Source: Amphimedon queenslandica
Taxonomy: Eukaryota; Porifera; Demospongiae; Haplosclerida; Niphatidae
DNA length: 60,240 nt
Reading direction: 5' to 3'
Assembly: GCF_000090795.2 (NCBI RefSeq)
Contig: NW_003546757.1
Location: 1-60,240, forward strand
In this document: positions 39,808 to 58,423 of the stretch, piece by piece
Position numbering within the stretch: position 1 is the stretch's first letter
Layout: each line of letters opens with the position of its first letter
The notes under the pieces: generated by a model
What the model was told of the DNA's origin: nothing
Database searches by the model: none
The model's input: only the letters and a program-made list of their open reading frames with translations
Translations under genes and position numbers: made by a program

Positions 39808-40056
39808 GTCTACTTCCTAGCTAGCAGGGCTACTGGATTAGGGGAGTGACCATTCATCAAAATTATTTAAAATTGAATTTTATAACAGAGTAAATGCAAA
39901 AACAAGACAGTGAAAATTTCAATTAGACTATGGAATAGAATATACACATTTTAAAGTTTGACAAAAACAACAACAACGCAACAAAAACAAGAACAATAAT
40001 AATATACAGCTTGCATTCCCAGAATAATTATAATAATATATATGATAAGCTCGTTT
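39808..40056. other. Intergenic spacer between NBR1 and hexokinase
   Basis: This is 249 bp, A-rich with CAACAA and AATAAT stretches. It holds the NBR1 3' end and the hexokinase promoter. No coding frame, clear TATA box or canonical minus-strand AATAAA close to the NBR1 stop was seen. Confidence 0.4.
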
Positions 40057-43000
40057 TTAAGAGAAAGAGCAGCTAATCACGTCATGATAACCCTCTCCGT
40101 TTGTCTCCAGTAACTCATTAAGGACCAGCTCTACATCATTTCCATGTTTCTTAAGCAATCGGCTATTAACTGCTCTATTAGCAAAACCCATACTGATCAG
40201 CTCTTCCATTGGGGTCGATGGTTTTGGCTCCTCCCATTTCTGCTTGATAAAACGAGAAGTGTCCGGTTCTTGATGTATTAGTTTTGATATATCACCAGAG
40301 GCAATGCTGTCCTCATCTTCAGGAGGAGGCGGGGCACTGGGTGTGGTTTTTGGTGATACAGTTGGAATGTGTTGTTCGGCAAGATCAGTCACAGTGTTTA
40401 TGAGGCCTACGGCATAAGTCAAAGGATTACGTGATCGTGACATCCATACATCAGATAGTTTGATGCGATCAGGAACAAAAGTATCTCCTTCTCTCCTTGG
40501 TATTCGCTTAGGTGAAGTCTGTGGGCTCTTCCCTGGTTGAGAGACAATAGGAGGAAAGAGAGGGGGAGGAGGGCTAATGGGAGGTGGAGAGGGAGTGGGA
40601 GAGACAGATGATTGTTCTTGCTCTCCTGGCAGCTGGACTGATGGTGGGTCTTCGGTAACTGGGGTCGTTCCATCAGGCGTGAATCCTTCAAGTGGCTTGT
40701 CCAGTTTGAAACAGTCTGGGATGACGACAACAAATTCATCGTCTGAGCAATCATCATCTGAACAATCTTCATCATCATCTAAAAGAGAGAGAGAGAGAGA
40801 GAGGAGAGAGTTCATCTCTATTACTAATTATTACTATTATTACTTACTTCTGCAGCTTTGATAGGAGAGTACAGGAGGTGAAGGAGGATCAACAAACGAG
40901 TAGCTACTCTCTGAGGTATTGTCCCCTTGATGCTGCTGCTGGGTCTCCTCCTCTTCCTCCTCCTCTTCCTCCTCTTCTTCCTCCTCTTCCTCAAAGACAG
41001 GATATTTTATTTGTTCAAATGATAAAGTTAGTTCATCAATAGGATCTAATGGGAGAGAGAAAGCACATTAATGATAAAATTATTATTATTATTTATTCTT
41101 TATTAGTACCTGGTTTTAATTGACACGAGAGCCATAGCGTGCAACCAAAAGGAGTGGTCTTGTTATGAACAAGACGCCATGAGCTCTTGATGCTTGAACC
41201 GTCTTCTGGAGAAATTGCAGGATAATCAACTGAGACATTCTCCTGAAATGAGAGAGAGAGAGAGATTGTGAATATTTTAACCTAATAATCATTCTTATAA
41301 TACCTGCTGTCCAGGAGCAAGATCAGGCACATCAACCTCTCGTTGTATTGGAAGGAAACCATCTTGATGGACCAGCTGTACATTACGCCAGGTCTTGGTC
41401 CCAGTGTTCTGTATGATCCAACTCTTACTAAAAGCTTTACCATACAGGATAACTGATCCATCTGGAATGTTGCCATCAACGACAAACTTTGAATCAAGGC
41501 ACCTGTCAAATGAGAGAGTTTTTAAATAATTAAAATAATAACATGATACTTACTTTCCATGTCCCTTCTGTATAGAAGAGCTTGATTCAAGTGATTCCAT
41601 CATAACTGCTCCATTACCAGCTCCCTGAACTTCTCCTTGCTCCTTTCTCCTCTTCTGTCTGGCTGCTTTCAGCTCCCTCAACTGCTTCTTGCTATATCTG
41701 ATCATGTCTTCCTGTGCATTGATATGAAGAGGCTCTTCCCTTGTCGTCTTCTTCAAGTCTTCCCTCAGCTGCTTCTTAGAGCGCCTGATAAGACTTGGGG
41801 CTGGTTTCTTCATTTTAACGGACTCCTCGTCTTGTTTGACAGGCAGTGTGGGCGGAGGACTCATCATTACTGGAGGTACAACTAAAGGATCGTCTCCGAT
41901 TATAAATAGTTCGTCTTTTGGTTTTTGTTGGTGCTGCCCCACTGGTTGCTTGATGACCACCATTGAAGAGGAGCCCCTGCAATTAGTAACTAATTAATTA
42001 AGTAATTAATCATTTTCTCTTACTGTTGCTGAAGTGTCACATCAATTTGAACATATTTGTCTTTGTAAATGTTCTTTTTCAGCAACGGTTTCAGTTTTCC
42101 CTTCTTGTTTACGCCAGCACGAGGAGCTGGTTTCCTGATCTTTATAAAAACGTGAGTGTCATCGTGAAAGAACTCGGAAAATGATTCACAGTTTTCACAC
42201 AAATCAAAATCCAAACAATTACTAGAGAGAGAGAGAAAGAGAGAGGAATTAATATTAAAACAACATAAATGTAAATACATATTATATGTATATGTACATT
42301 AAACTTGTATACTATTACTTACCCACACTTATAACGAATTCCAGCAATTTCTTTTTCACAATAGTCACAGACTATTCCTTTGTGAGTCACTTTATCAGGA
42401 GAGCATTCTTTCTTCCTTGCACTCTCTTCCTCCTTAGCTCCAGCCTCACCTTTAACTTCAGCTATGATGGCTTGTGTATACTAACAGAGGAGAAGGAAGA
42501 GAGATTAAAAGATAATACCTACCGGTAATGTATGTGTGTACATGTACATTGGCTATGCTCATATACCACAAAGTATCCCCCATCAACATTTTGATAAATC
42601 TCCCCATACAGTCACATGTACATGATTTTATTTTACACAGAATTACTAAGTCATAAAGTCATCACTAAATGTACATGTACTATGTTGTAAAAGGACTCTT
42701 ACTTTCTTCATTGCTTCCTTGAACCATTCTGGTTCTTCAATGGCATCCATTGATTGGCTCTTGCCCAATAAAGCTTTAGCTGCATATTCAGCAGCTCTCT
42801 TCCTCTTCTCTCCAATACAGGTAGCCAACTGAGAGTAGTGCCTCTTATGAGAGTGACCATGGTGACCGTGACCATGGTGATGATGATCGTGGTGACCATG
42901 GTGATGATGATCGTGGTGATGACGTTTCTCCTATACAAAAAAGTTGACAATCAGTGATAGTAATTAACAGGGAGGAGAGAGAAAGGGAGCGAGGGTGACA

Positions 43001-43806
43001 GAAGGTGTACATGTACATGTACATACTTTAGGTTGTTTCTCAATGTCCTCAATAAGCAAGTGAAGCTGCTTAGTCTTGTTGGCCTGTTCAACAGCAACAG
43101 TGAATTCACCTACAGGTGGAGAGAGAAGGGGCTGACTATATGACCTTGTTGTAATGACATATGAATTTAATACACGCCCATATATGGGACTGTTGATCAT
43201 TGTGAATGTTCCAGTACATCACATTTGTACACATAGAGTACAAGGTCACATGAGAATGACATACTAGTGTCAATATTAATTAAACAATTTAAACTATTAA
43301 CAAAGATTAGCCGTGTCATGTAATGCACCACCATGATACAACAAAAGTTCAATTTAGTAATGGCAGTTATTATAGTATATGTACAAGTACATACATAAAC
43401 AATGTACATATGTACACATATTTCACTAATTCTCAATCAAAATATACATTAGATGATACCCATAATATCCCTGTGCATTAATCTTGCACATTATATGAAA
43501 CGTGATGCTCAAGCTATATCATTATTATGACGATACAAAAATGAAATACTTACCATCAGATTCTAAAGCCACAGCATTCCCTTCTTCATTGATAAAAAGC
43601 AGTCTAGCCTTATCAAGGCTTGTTAGCTTATCAATCTGAGAGAGAGAGAGGGGGGAGAGGTAGAAGATACTTGGACATACAGTAACTCTCATTCTTACCA
43701 GAGATCTCAAATCTTGAAGAGTTGTCAGTTCCTCCACTGCTAATGGCGTAAGGCTGTGCTTGTTTCTAGTCAGGGTAATAATGACCTCTTGTCTGTCAAC
43801 GTCCAT
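40057..43806 (-). CDS. NBR1: NBR1-type selective autophagy receptor
   Basis: Eleven exons (43699-43806 down to 40057-40778) give 843 residues. NBR1 bridges ubiquitinated cargo to ATG8 on forming autophagosomes. The domain order is the family's. A PB1 domain lies at about 1-90. A ZZ zinc finger lies at about 203-248 (CDYC, YKCGNC, LCENC). The four-tryptophan domain is at about 427-535 (SWIIQNTGTKTWRN, SSWRLVHNKTTPFGCTLW). A C-terminal UBA is near 795-835 (LISMGFANRAVNSRLL). Between PB1 and ZZ lies an unusual His-rich run (residues about 92-120, HHHDHHHHGHHDHHHHG). Two acidic-flanked LIR-like motifs are visible, YSFV near 585 and FVVV near 619. A Glu run lies near 556-570. It is divergent from DNAJB11, with 245 bp between starts. 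Confidence 0.95.
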
Positions 43807-44051
43807 GATTGGTCGTCTCTTATAGATTTAAGAGAGGTTCATATAGAAGGGCTTTTTATAACGCTGCAAGATTATACAGCGTCGGGAAGAAAGCTGAACA
43901 ATCTTGAATGTAAACTAAAAATAGTATCAAAACCTAAAAATAAAACAAACACTTGCGTCATGGACCACGCCTAAATCTAGAATGCCACGCCCGTTTTATC
44001 ATCAAACCACACCCCACACCAACTTCACATGTAAAAGCCTAAAAGGGAAGG
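43807..44051. promoter_or_regulatory. Shared 5' region of NBR1 (-) and DNAJB11 (+)
   Basis: This is 245 bp between divergent starts. It contains ccacgcc and cacacccca boxes (43965-44015). I see no TATA box and no canonical ER-stress element. A bidirectional promoter is inferred from layout. Confidence 0.45.
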
Positions 44052-45736
44052 ATGATGATTTGTTTCAAGTTTTATTTGTTTCTTCTACTGCTAGTGACCC
44101 TGTGGGTCTCTATACTAGCCGAGTAAGAGTCAATTTCACTGTTATTTTATTTATAACTACTCTTTTCACAGGAGAGATTTTTATCAAATTTTAGGAGTGA
44201 ACAGAGATGCTACCTCTAAACAAATAAAGAAAGCCTATCGTACGCTAGCAATGAAATATCACCCGGACAAGAATAAAGACGACCCCGATGCCCAGACAAA
44301 GTTCCACGACATCAACGAGGCCTATGAGGTAATTAGGGGGTGTGGCCAGTCACGTGACTATATCATGTGATAGGTACTTAGTGACGAGGAAAAGAGAGAC
44401 ATTTATAATAAGCGGGGAGAAGAAGGACTGAAGAATCATGGACAACATGGCGGCGGGGGAGTTTTTGAGTATGTACATGTACATGTACACATACTCACTA
44501 TTTTTGTATTTTGTATATTTACTCATTCTCTCTCTCTCTTGTAGTAATTTCTTTGGAGGATTTGGCTTCCATTTTGGACAAGCTGACAGCGGACATCATG
44601 AAATACCACGAGGAGGTTCCATCACAATGGATCTTGAAGTAAAGAGAGAGGGAAGGAGAAAGAGGGTTCGGGATCTGGGTGGAGTTTATCACTACATATA
44701 TACCCATTAGGTCTCACTTGAAAATCTTTACAACGGTCAGACGTTAAGAGTAGCTAGATACAAGCCAGTACCTAAAGCAGCTAAAGGTACTAGGAAGTGT
44801 AACTGTCGTATGGAGACAAAAACCATACCGATGGGCCCCGGAAGGTTTCAGGTGAGGGACGTCATTGAAACTGTTTTCATTATGCAAATTTAATGTCACA
44901 GATGGTACAACAACAAGTGTGTGATGATTGTCCGAATGTAAAGTAAGTTTCAGTTTTAATTTATAATAATAATTATGATGAAAAAACAATATCATTGTTA
45001 ATGTGGTATGGACTAGTATGTTGCATAGTTGATTTTTAATAATTTTTCCTGATCACAGGTTTGTCAACGAAGAGAAGATCCTTGAAGTAGAAGTGGAACC
45101 AGGAATGAGTCATGAGAGCCAGTATCCGTTCATATCTGAAGGTACAGACATTGTGTCACATGATAATCACCTGATTTATTGTTCCAGGTGAGCCACACAT
45201 TGACGGAGAACCAGGAGATCTTATTTTTGTAATAAAGCAAGAAAGGTTTGTCAAATTTGACTGGCCAGTGACCCTGTGTCATCTTTATATCTGTTGAAAT
45301 AGACACCATATGTTTGAAAGGCGTGGCGATGATTTATACATGAATATAACCATTTCATTGAGAGATGCACTGACTGGCTTTAATATGGAGATTACTCATT
45401 TGGACGGACACAAAGTAAAAGATAAAAGAAGTAGGGGTCAGTCTTAATTATTATTTAAATTAATAGGTCGAGATATCTCGTGACAAGGTAACATGGCCTG
45501 GTGCCATTATCAAGAAGAAAGGAGAGGGTATGCCAAACTATGACAACAACGTCAAGAAAGGTGACCTTTACATTACGTTTGACGTTGAGTTCCCTCGAGG
45601 TGTCATTTCTGATCAAGACAAAGAAGGTAGGATTGTGATGTCATAAATTGTCATAATGTGTCGTAATGATGTTTTTGTAGACATCATACGAGTTCTTAAT
45701 CAAGAACCTAATCAGAAACCGTACAATGGACTCTAG
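44052..45736 (+). CDS. DNAJB11: DnaJ homolog subfamily B member 11 (ER co-chaperone)
   Basis: Eleven exons (44052-44122, 44172-44328, 44374-44468, 44545-44638, 44711-44851, 44902-44942, 45059-45141, 45188-45245, 45303-45414, 45467-45626, 45681-45736) give 355 residues; human DNAJB11 has 358. The start at 44052 yields a signal peptide ([19 protein letters not shown]) directly followed by the J domain [13 protein letters not shown]. The HPD triplet is in KYHPDKN. The family-specific cysteine region [19 protein letters not shown] with CDDCPN replaces the usual zinc finger. [14 protein letters not shown] and [20 protein letters not shown] follow, and the C-terminus is KPYNGL. It recruits BiP in the ER lumen. 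Confidence 0.98.
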
Positions 45737-45839
45737 CGAATATTAATTTACTATTATTTATTACAATTCTTATTATTAGTATTATAACTATCACATCCTT
45801 TCGCCTTCGGGCATTTTTTGACTTAATAATATTTTGTAT

Positions 45840-45845
45840 AATAAA
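45840..45845 (+). terminator. Poly(A) signal of DNAJB11
   Basis: AATAAA lies 104 bp after the DNAJB11 stop and 71 bp before the stop of the convergent IGFBP/Kazal gene. Confidence 0.55.
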
Positions 45846-45915
45846 CAAAAAAAGAGAAATGATTAAAATAGATACACAATTTTACACATACACAAGTAGT
45901 GAATATAAGGTATAG

Positions 45916-47177
45916 TTATAATAGATCAGGAGGATTATCTGTGTAAAGATTAAAGAAGTATTGTTGGATGAAGTTATAAGATCACTTACCTCCACAGCCA
46001 GGTACAGGTGTAGCTAGTACAGCACCATTTCTAACACAATTCCTATCAGGAATGAAATATTCATCCTCACTCTTCCAAGATCATTTCTAAATCCCTTCTC
46101 TCCCTCTCTCTCTCCTCTTACAATATGATGCACGGGTCTTGATTATCAATACTCTCTCCAATAAGATATATCTTGTCCCTATACATACATTCTATAAAAA
46201 AACATCAATATTCCCTTTCACAGTGACATAATGTCACTAACTATCAGGCTTATGTGTAACGGTTACAATAATTCTTTTATAAGCTCCTCCATCAATGATG
46301 GACTGATCATCAGCAAAAGAGGTACAATTTCCATTATGTCTGATACCAATGACACTACCTCTCTTGCATTCTTCCTTCCACAGGCAGTTTTTACTAGAAT
46401 AAGTGATTCCATCATTACCACACACAGTCTCATTGCTCCTTGTGGCATTGCCTGTTGCTGTGCAGTTATAAAAAGGACATTTGCAGCTCAGTTCTCTGCC
46501 ACCTGTGACTTTATTGTGTGTCTCTGTACAGTACTGACGGTAACCACAGGAATGAGCAGAACATGAATCTACTAGAAGGATGTAAAAGATTAAGGTGCAG
46601 TGATTTTCCCTTGCCACACCCTGCAAACAGAACAATGCAGGGCTTCACCCAATAAAAATAATTGTACTTTCTGTGTTATAGTGTTGTTCAATAATCATGA
46701 GAGCATGGCTCTATATGGTCTATGAATTTTACCAAAAATGGGTGTAAAAAGAATCCAATTTCTAATATCCTTATGCTATGTGAAAGGTTTGAACTGATTC
46801 TGATGATTCAGAACCAATGGTAGTTTTTCATTAAAAATTACAGAAAGGTACATTGCAATATTCTTGTTACGTTCAATTGAACCAAACGTACGTAACCCGT
46901 TACCTGTCTCACAGAATCCCATTCTCTCCTCATTAAACACCCTCCCCAGTCTATAGACACACTTTAAACCGGGTTTACACGAGCCCCAGTAGTTAATGGT
47001 ACCACCACAAGGATCTGTCTCATTCCTGGCACAATAAGGGCAGCAGCCACACTGGTCCGTGTACACGTGTCTACAATAGACTGGAATACAGGAATCAGGG
47101 AGGCATGGAGGACAATCAATTGAGACAGAAAAGACAAGAGCAGATAGATAGAGAAGAAGAATGGGAACATACATCAT
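45916..47177 (-). CDS. Secreted IGFBP-N plus Kazal domain protein
   Basis: Five exons (46904-47177, 46242-46571, 46122-46191, 45990-46042, 45916-45938) give 249 residues with consistent phases. A signal peptide is evident (MMYVPILLLYLSALVFS). Residues about 22-90 are an IGFBP N-terminal-type module: CPPCLPDSC, CGCCPYCARNETDPCGG, YWGSCKPGLKCVYR. After VDSCSAHSCGYRQYC comes a Kazal module (VCGNDGITYSSKNCLWKEEC to HNGNC). The C-terminal segment DKIYLIGESIDNQDPC is unassigned. The arrangement recalls IGFBP7/KAZALD1-like extracellular proteins, which modulate growth factors or proteases; that role is inferred. The last exons were found by splice phase and are less certain than the first two. Confidence 0.78.
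46730..46812 (+). repeat. Fragment of the dispersed satellite family in the IGFBP/Kazal intron
   Basis: The fragment reads accaaaaatgggtgtaaaaa, then atccttatgctatgtg, then ggtttgaactgattctga, in the same order as the 177-bp unit. It lies in intron 1 (46572-46903). Confidence 0.7.
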
Positions 47178-47351
47178 TGCAGCACGTGGGTGTGGCTCAT
47201 TATTTTTAATTAAAAGATCTAATAATTATTTCTAATGAATACTATTATTATTAATGAAAGAAAAGAGAGATTAATTATAGATAAGAACAAAAAGATTCAA
47301 AGGGGATAAAGGATTGGATTAACATTACTAGAGAAAAATAAATAAAAAAGA

Positions 47352-47909
47352 TCAGAAACCGGTAGAACTGAGTTCAGTGAGAGCAGAATGAGGAACGGTG
47401 AGAGAACCAGCTACAATTAGACACTCCTTACTAACAGCACATGACATTACACTAATCACTAGCTCAGATTTATCTGGACGAAAGGACTCAGACAAATAAG
47501 GAGACACAGAATAGGAGGAAGAGGGAGGAGAAATAGAATGGGACTGGGTTTCACTCTCTGGTGAGACTAGGTCGACTTTGTTGGGATTTTCTTTCGATTC
47601 TTCTTCAACTTTTAAACTAGTCCCACTAGGCTCCTTGGTGAGAGACAGGGTCTCATTAAGGGGACAAAGGTTAACACCCTGGGCATATTTCTCCTTCCAT
47701 TTGTTCTCTCTCAGTGGAAGAGAAGCGGCTATGCTGTGACGGCGTGCTAGTTTGCTCTTGGATTGCGTTAATTCACGAGCCTGAGATAAAAGAGTTTTAA
47801 ATTTCTCGAGGTCGCTGTTGTCAAGTTCCTCGTTGCTTTCAGCACGAGTCATCAGATCATCGAGATCTTCATGAATTGATCTTGGTCTGGGGCGTCTCTG
47901 CGTTTCCAT
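47352..47909 (-). CDS. Uncharacterised 185-aa protein
   Basis: This is an open frame from ATG 47909 to the stop at 47352 with no intron needed. I do not recognise the family. The N-terminus is basic (METQRRPRPRS) and is followed by an acidic helical stretch (EDLDDLMTRAESNEELDN) and a Lys/Gln/Ser region. Residues about 110-140 are Ser-rich. There is no signal peptide or membrane segment. Support comes from its length, its sensible composition and its head-to-head position with the TMEM128-like gene (244 bp between starts). It could also be the first exon of a longer gene. Function unknown. Confidence 0.5.
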   Translation of the reverse strand: METQRRPRPRSIHEDLDDLMTRAESNEELDNSDLEKFKTLLSQARELTQSKSKLARRHSIAASLPLRENKWKEKYAQGVNLCPLNETLSLTKEPSGTSLKVEEESKENPNKVDLVSPESETQSHSISPPSSSYSVSPYLSESFRPDKSELVISVMSCAVSKECLIVAGSLTVPHSALTELSSTGF

Positions 47910-48153
47910 ATAGAGTAAGTAATCAGTTTAATACAGCTGTGGAGTGTTTGAAAACGAGTCCAAGTAGACCGTTCGGCTAGACAAAAGACAAAACAAGCCA
48001 CAAAACTTCTTATCTCCTCGTATCTTCTAAAATGAGCTGATCGAGTCGAGATTGTCGAGATTGTCGAGATTGTCGAGAATGACTGTGCATTAAATGGCGT
48101 CACAAGTCATATGTGCATGCACGTATCGGGTTAGGCTAGTTATTAAAGGAAAA
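47910..48153. promoter_or_regulatory. Shared 5' region of the 185-aa gene (-) and the TMEM128-like gene (+)
   Basis: This is 244 bp between divergent starts. A 9-10 bp direct repeat (attgtcgag, several copies at about 48049-48080) stands out. No TATA box is clear. Confidence 0.4.
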
Positions 48154-48668
48154 ATGGCTGCCAGATCTACAGTGAAAAGAAGTTTTATCAGAGGAAAGAG
48201 ATACTTAAAGGACCAGTGGGACACATTGCTATGGATACTGGCCTCTTTTGGAGTCCTTTATCTGTTTGAAGTCGCTTCAAATATTTTATTTAATCCTTTG
48301 GTGAAAAGGTAAGAATGGAAATAATTCACACTGGATCTTTTGATTTTTTTTCTCTTCTAAAGAGGATGGCAGGCTGTTTCTTTCATCTCCTTGGTAATAG
48401 GAGCTGTTTGCGTATACAAAATAGCAAAGAGAAGTCCTCGTTTAAAGCTGACTGATTGGGACAGTACTTGGACTCCCACCATCGGCTTTATTGGCGGAGT
48501 GATGGGTACTATAAGGTACTCTTGTTACTATTAATAGCACTCAATGCAATTTATTGTGTTACTATTTTTAGTTTTATTGTATCGATGTGGCCGGTATGGC
48601 AGTATTGGACTTTGTTCATTGTTGCTGTTCTCTTTATGGGATTCATTTCAATCGTTTCATTAATTTAA
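48154..48668 (+). CDS. TMEM128-like four-helix membrane protein
   Basis: Three exons (48154-48308, 48363-48515, 48572-48668) give 134 residues. Four hydrophobic segments are visible: LLWILASFGVLYLFEVA, VSFISLVIGAVCVYKIA, TPTIGFIGGVMGTISFIVSM and TLFIVAVLFMGFISIVSLI. Length, the WILAS start of the first helix, and the spacing and pattern of the last two helices resemble TMEM128, a small ER-type membrane protein of unknown function. I chose MAARSTVKRSF as the start because it follows an A-rich context. An in-frame ATG 60 bp upstream (48094) would add 20 residues. It converges on the receptor phosphatase with 133 bp between stops. Confidence 0.65.
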
Positions 48669-48729
48669 TTTTTTTATTATTGAAAATTAATAATAGTCAC
48701 ACACAAGACACAACCAATCAAGCAATCAA

Positions 48730-48752
48730 AATAAACTATAGTTAATTTTATT
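48730..48752. terminator. Facing poly(A) signals of TMEM128-like (+) and receptor phosphatase (-)
   Basis: AATAAA on the plus strand (48730-48735) is 62 bp past the TMEM128-like stop. AATAAA on the minus strand (48747-48752) is 50 bp past the phosphatase stop. The two transcripts would overlap by a few tens of bases. Confidence 0.55.
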
Positions 48753-48801
48753 AATAATAATTATATAAACATTATAATTTCAGTACTGTCTTTGTTTTTT
48801 T

Positions 48802-56626
<7,825 letters not shown>

Positions 56627-56706
56627 CTTTGCAAACTGCAAAACTTGCAATTAATTGATGGGTGTGGTCTAGTCTAAACTGGAGGTGTGGCTGCCTAGTA
56701 CTGGAA
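56627..56706. promoter_or_regulatory. 80-bp spacer between divergent receptor phosphatase and filamin-NHL genes
   Basis: Only 80 bp lie between the two start codons. It contains GGTGTGG boxes (gatgggtgtggtct and ggaggtgtggctg). Transcription starts of one or both genes may lie within the other's 5' exon. Inferred from position. Confidence 0.4.
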
Positions 56707-58074
56707 ATGGCTGATAACGAAGTCAAAGAGAATATAAGGAAAAGAAGCGTTGAGCTTTGTACAGCAATAGAGAAGAGAGCTGCTGAATTACTGAGTACAC
56801 TGTCAGACCAATCTCAGGCTGAAAGCACAGGCCAGATCTTTATACTGGAACCAAACCTACTGGAGAAATGTCTCTCCCTTGGAACTGTCATAGACAAAAA
56901 GCTCCTCCCACAGGCTAGCAAGTGTCACGTGACTGGGGACCTCCAAGAGGCCACAGTAGACGAGGCCAGTCATGTGACCGTTCACTTATTAGCTGATGGT
57001 AGGAGCTCATTTGATACCAAAAACCTACCGATAGATGTGAAACTCATTAATATTCACGAGGAGGTGGAGATGGTTGGTGAGAGGGTTAGGGGGAGACGGG
57101 AGGAAGAGGAAGAAGAGGATCGTGTATCGTTTCGGTACGTTCCTCATCATACTGGCCCACATACACTACACATTACCATATTAGGAGAGCCGGTGAGGGG
57201 GAGTCCCTTTAAACTCAGCATCAAGGCTCCGCTCAAGTTAAGGTTTCTCGTCAAATCGGTTGTACCCTCGTTTTATAAACCAGGAGGTGTGGCTATTGGT
57301 CCCAATGGCGAGCTTGCACTAATAGACACAGAAGGATGGAAAACCATTTATCTATATAATAATCAGTTAGAACCTATACTGACTATTGGTGATTGGGGCA
57401 GTGGCCCTGGTCAGTGCTATAGACCGATTGGTGTAGCTTTTGATTCTTCAGGTAATCTCCTGGTTGTAGATGGGGACAATCACAGGATTAATAAATACGA
57501 CCGTACAGGTACTTTCATAATGTCCGTGGGACAGAAAGGTAACAAAGAGTTGGAGTTCCTGCGTCCAACTGGTATAGGTGTCAATAAAGCTGGTTACGTG
57601 TATGTTTGCGATCGTGCTAATCACCGAATTCAAATCTTAAAACCTAATCTCACATTTGACTCAATGTTTGGAGGCTATGGAGAGGAGACTGGGTATTTGC
57701 ACTACCCGTGGGACGTCGCCTTTGACTCTGAGGGTATGGTCTATGCAACAGTCCCTGGCCAATATTCTATAAAGAAGTTTTCTCCAAACGGAGTTTATCA
57801 CTCGACAGTTGTTGATAAGAATACTCAGGGATTTAAAGAAGGAGAACCCAAATGTCTCGAGATGTTATTTATTGATGAATGGGATTACATGTACGTGACT
57901 GATCGCGAGTGTCACTGTGTCTTTGTATTTGATACAGGTGGTAGGTTTCATGCTCGTGTTGGTAACTACGGGTCAGCTGAGGGTCAGTTTTATTACCCAA
58001 GAGGCGTGGCTAAAGGAGAAGAAGGCCTGTACGTTAGTGAAGCTGGAAATAAAAGGTTACAATTGTTTGGATAA
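56707..58074 (+). CDS. Intronless filamin-NHL repeat protein (TRIM-like without RING/B-box)
   Basis: This is a single open frame of 455 residues from ATG 56707. The first 60 residues form a helical, probably coiled-coil segment (VKENIRKRSVELCTAIEKRA). Residues about 70-180 form a filamin-type Ig repeat ending HTLHITILGEPVRGSPF, the classic filamin C-terminal signature. About six NHL repeats follow: PGGVAIGPNGELALID, PIGVAFDSSGNLLVVDGDNH, PTGIGVNKAGYVYVCDRANH, PWDVAFDSEGMVYATV, and a last one, YPRGVAKGEEGLYVSE. Such propellers bind RNA or protein, as in TRIM2, TRIM3 and TRIM71, but the RING and B-box modules are absent, so ubiquitin ligase activity is not expected. It is the one long gene here without introns, which may indicate a retrocopy or a single-exon family. 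Confidence 0.9.
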   Translation: MADNEVKENIRKRSVELCTAIEKRAAELLSTLSDQSQAESTGQIFILEPNLLEKCLSLGTVIDKKLLPQASKCHVTGDLQEATVDEASHVTVHLLADGRSSFDTKNLPIDVKLINIHEEVEMVGERVRGRREEEEEEDRVSFRYVPHHTGPHTLHITILGEPVRGSPFKLSIKAPLKLRFLVKSVVPSFYKPGGVAIGPNGELALIDTEGWKTIYLYNNQLEPILTIGDWGSGPGQCYRPIGVAFDSSGNLLVVDGDNHRINKYDRTGTFIMSVGQKGNKELEFLRPTGIGVNKAGYVYVCDRANHRIQILKPNLTFDSMFGGYGEETGYLHYPWDVAFDSEGMVYATVPGQYSIKKFSPNGVYHSTVVDKNTQGFKEGEPKCLEMLFIDEWDYMYVTDRECHCVFVFDTGGRFHARVGNYGSAEGQFYYPRGVAKGEEGLYVSEAGNKRLQLFG

Positions 58075-58187
58075 AATGGAGAAAAGAGGGAGAGACATTT
58101 TGAACTAAAAAAGAATTACTAAAAACCACTCAATCTTGATTATAGTGTATATGATTATTATATTGTTGTTTTTATTAAATTTTTTGT

Positions 58188-58259
58188 TCAAAAATTAGCA
58201 GAAGTGCTGAACAGATTCACATAAGCAGCTGCCAATGTATGAATCATCTTATACTGTCC
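58188..58259 (-). pseudogene. Vestigial last PTP exon of the truncated receptor paralogue
   Basis: After a good acceptor (tttccag before 58259) the phase-0 frame reads GQYKMIHTLAAAYVNLF and stops at 58188-58190. This matches the last exon of the neighbouring receptor phosphatase (VQYKMVYLLLMRYVEEF), which is also phase 0. No other phosphatase exon lies between it and the membrane exon at 58555. Joined to the last upstream exon (phase 1) it is out of frame and stops after three codons. Confidence 0.7.
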
Positions 58260-58423
58260 CTGGAAAAGATAGAGAAAATAAACCAATTATCAAGAAGAAT
58301 CACGCTACTTTATTCTGAACAGCTCCAGGTAAATTAACTCTCATATTCTTCAAATATTAATCAAATTTTGATATGTACATGCATTGTGTACATGTAATTG
58401 TGTGGACTAGACGTGTACTCTAC

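Noticed and set aside
40419..40861. 119-aa minus and 94-aa plus ORFs
   Set aside because: Alternative frames of the large last NBR1 exon, which has the LIR and UBA signatures and correct splice phase.
46231..46566. 111-aa plus-strand ORF
   Set aside because: Antisense to the Kazal-domain exon, which has a clear cysteine pattern on the minus strand.
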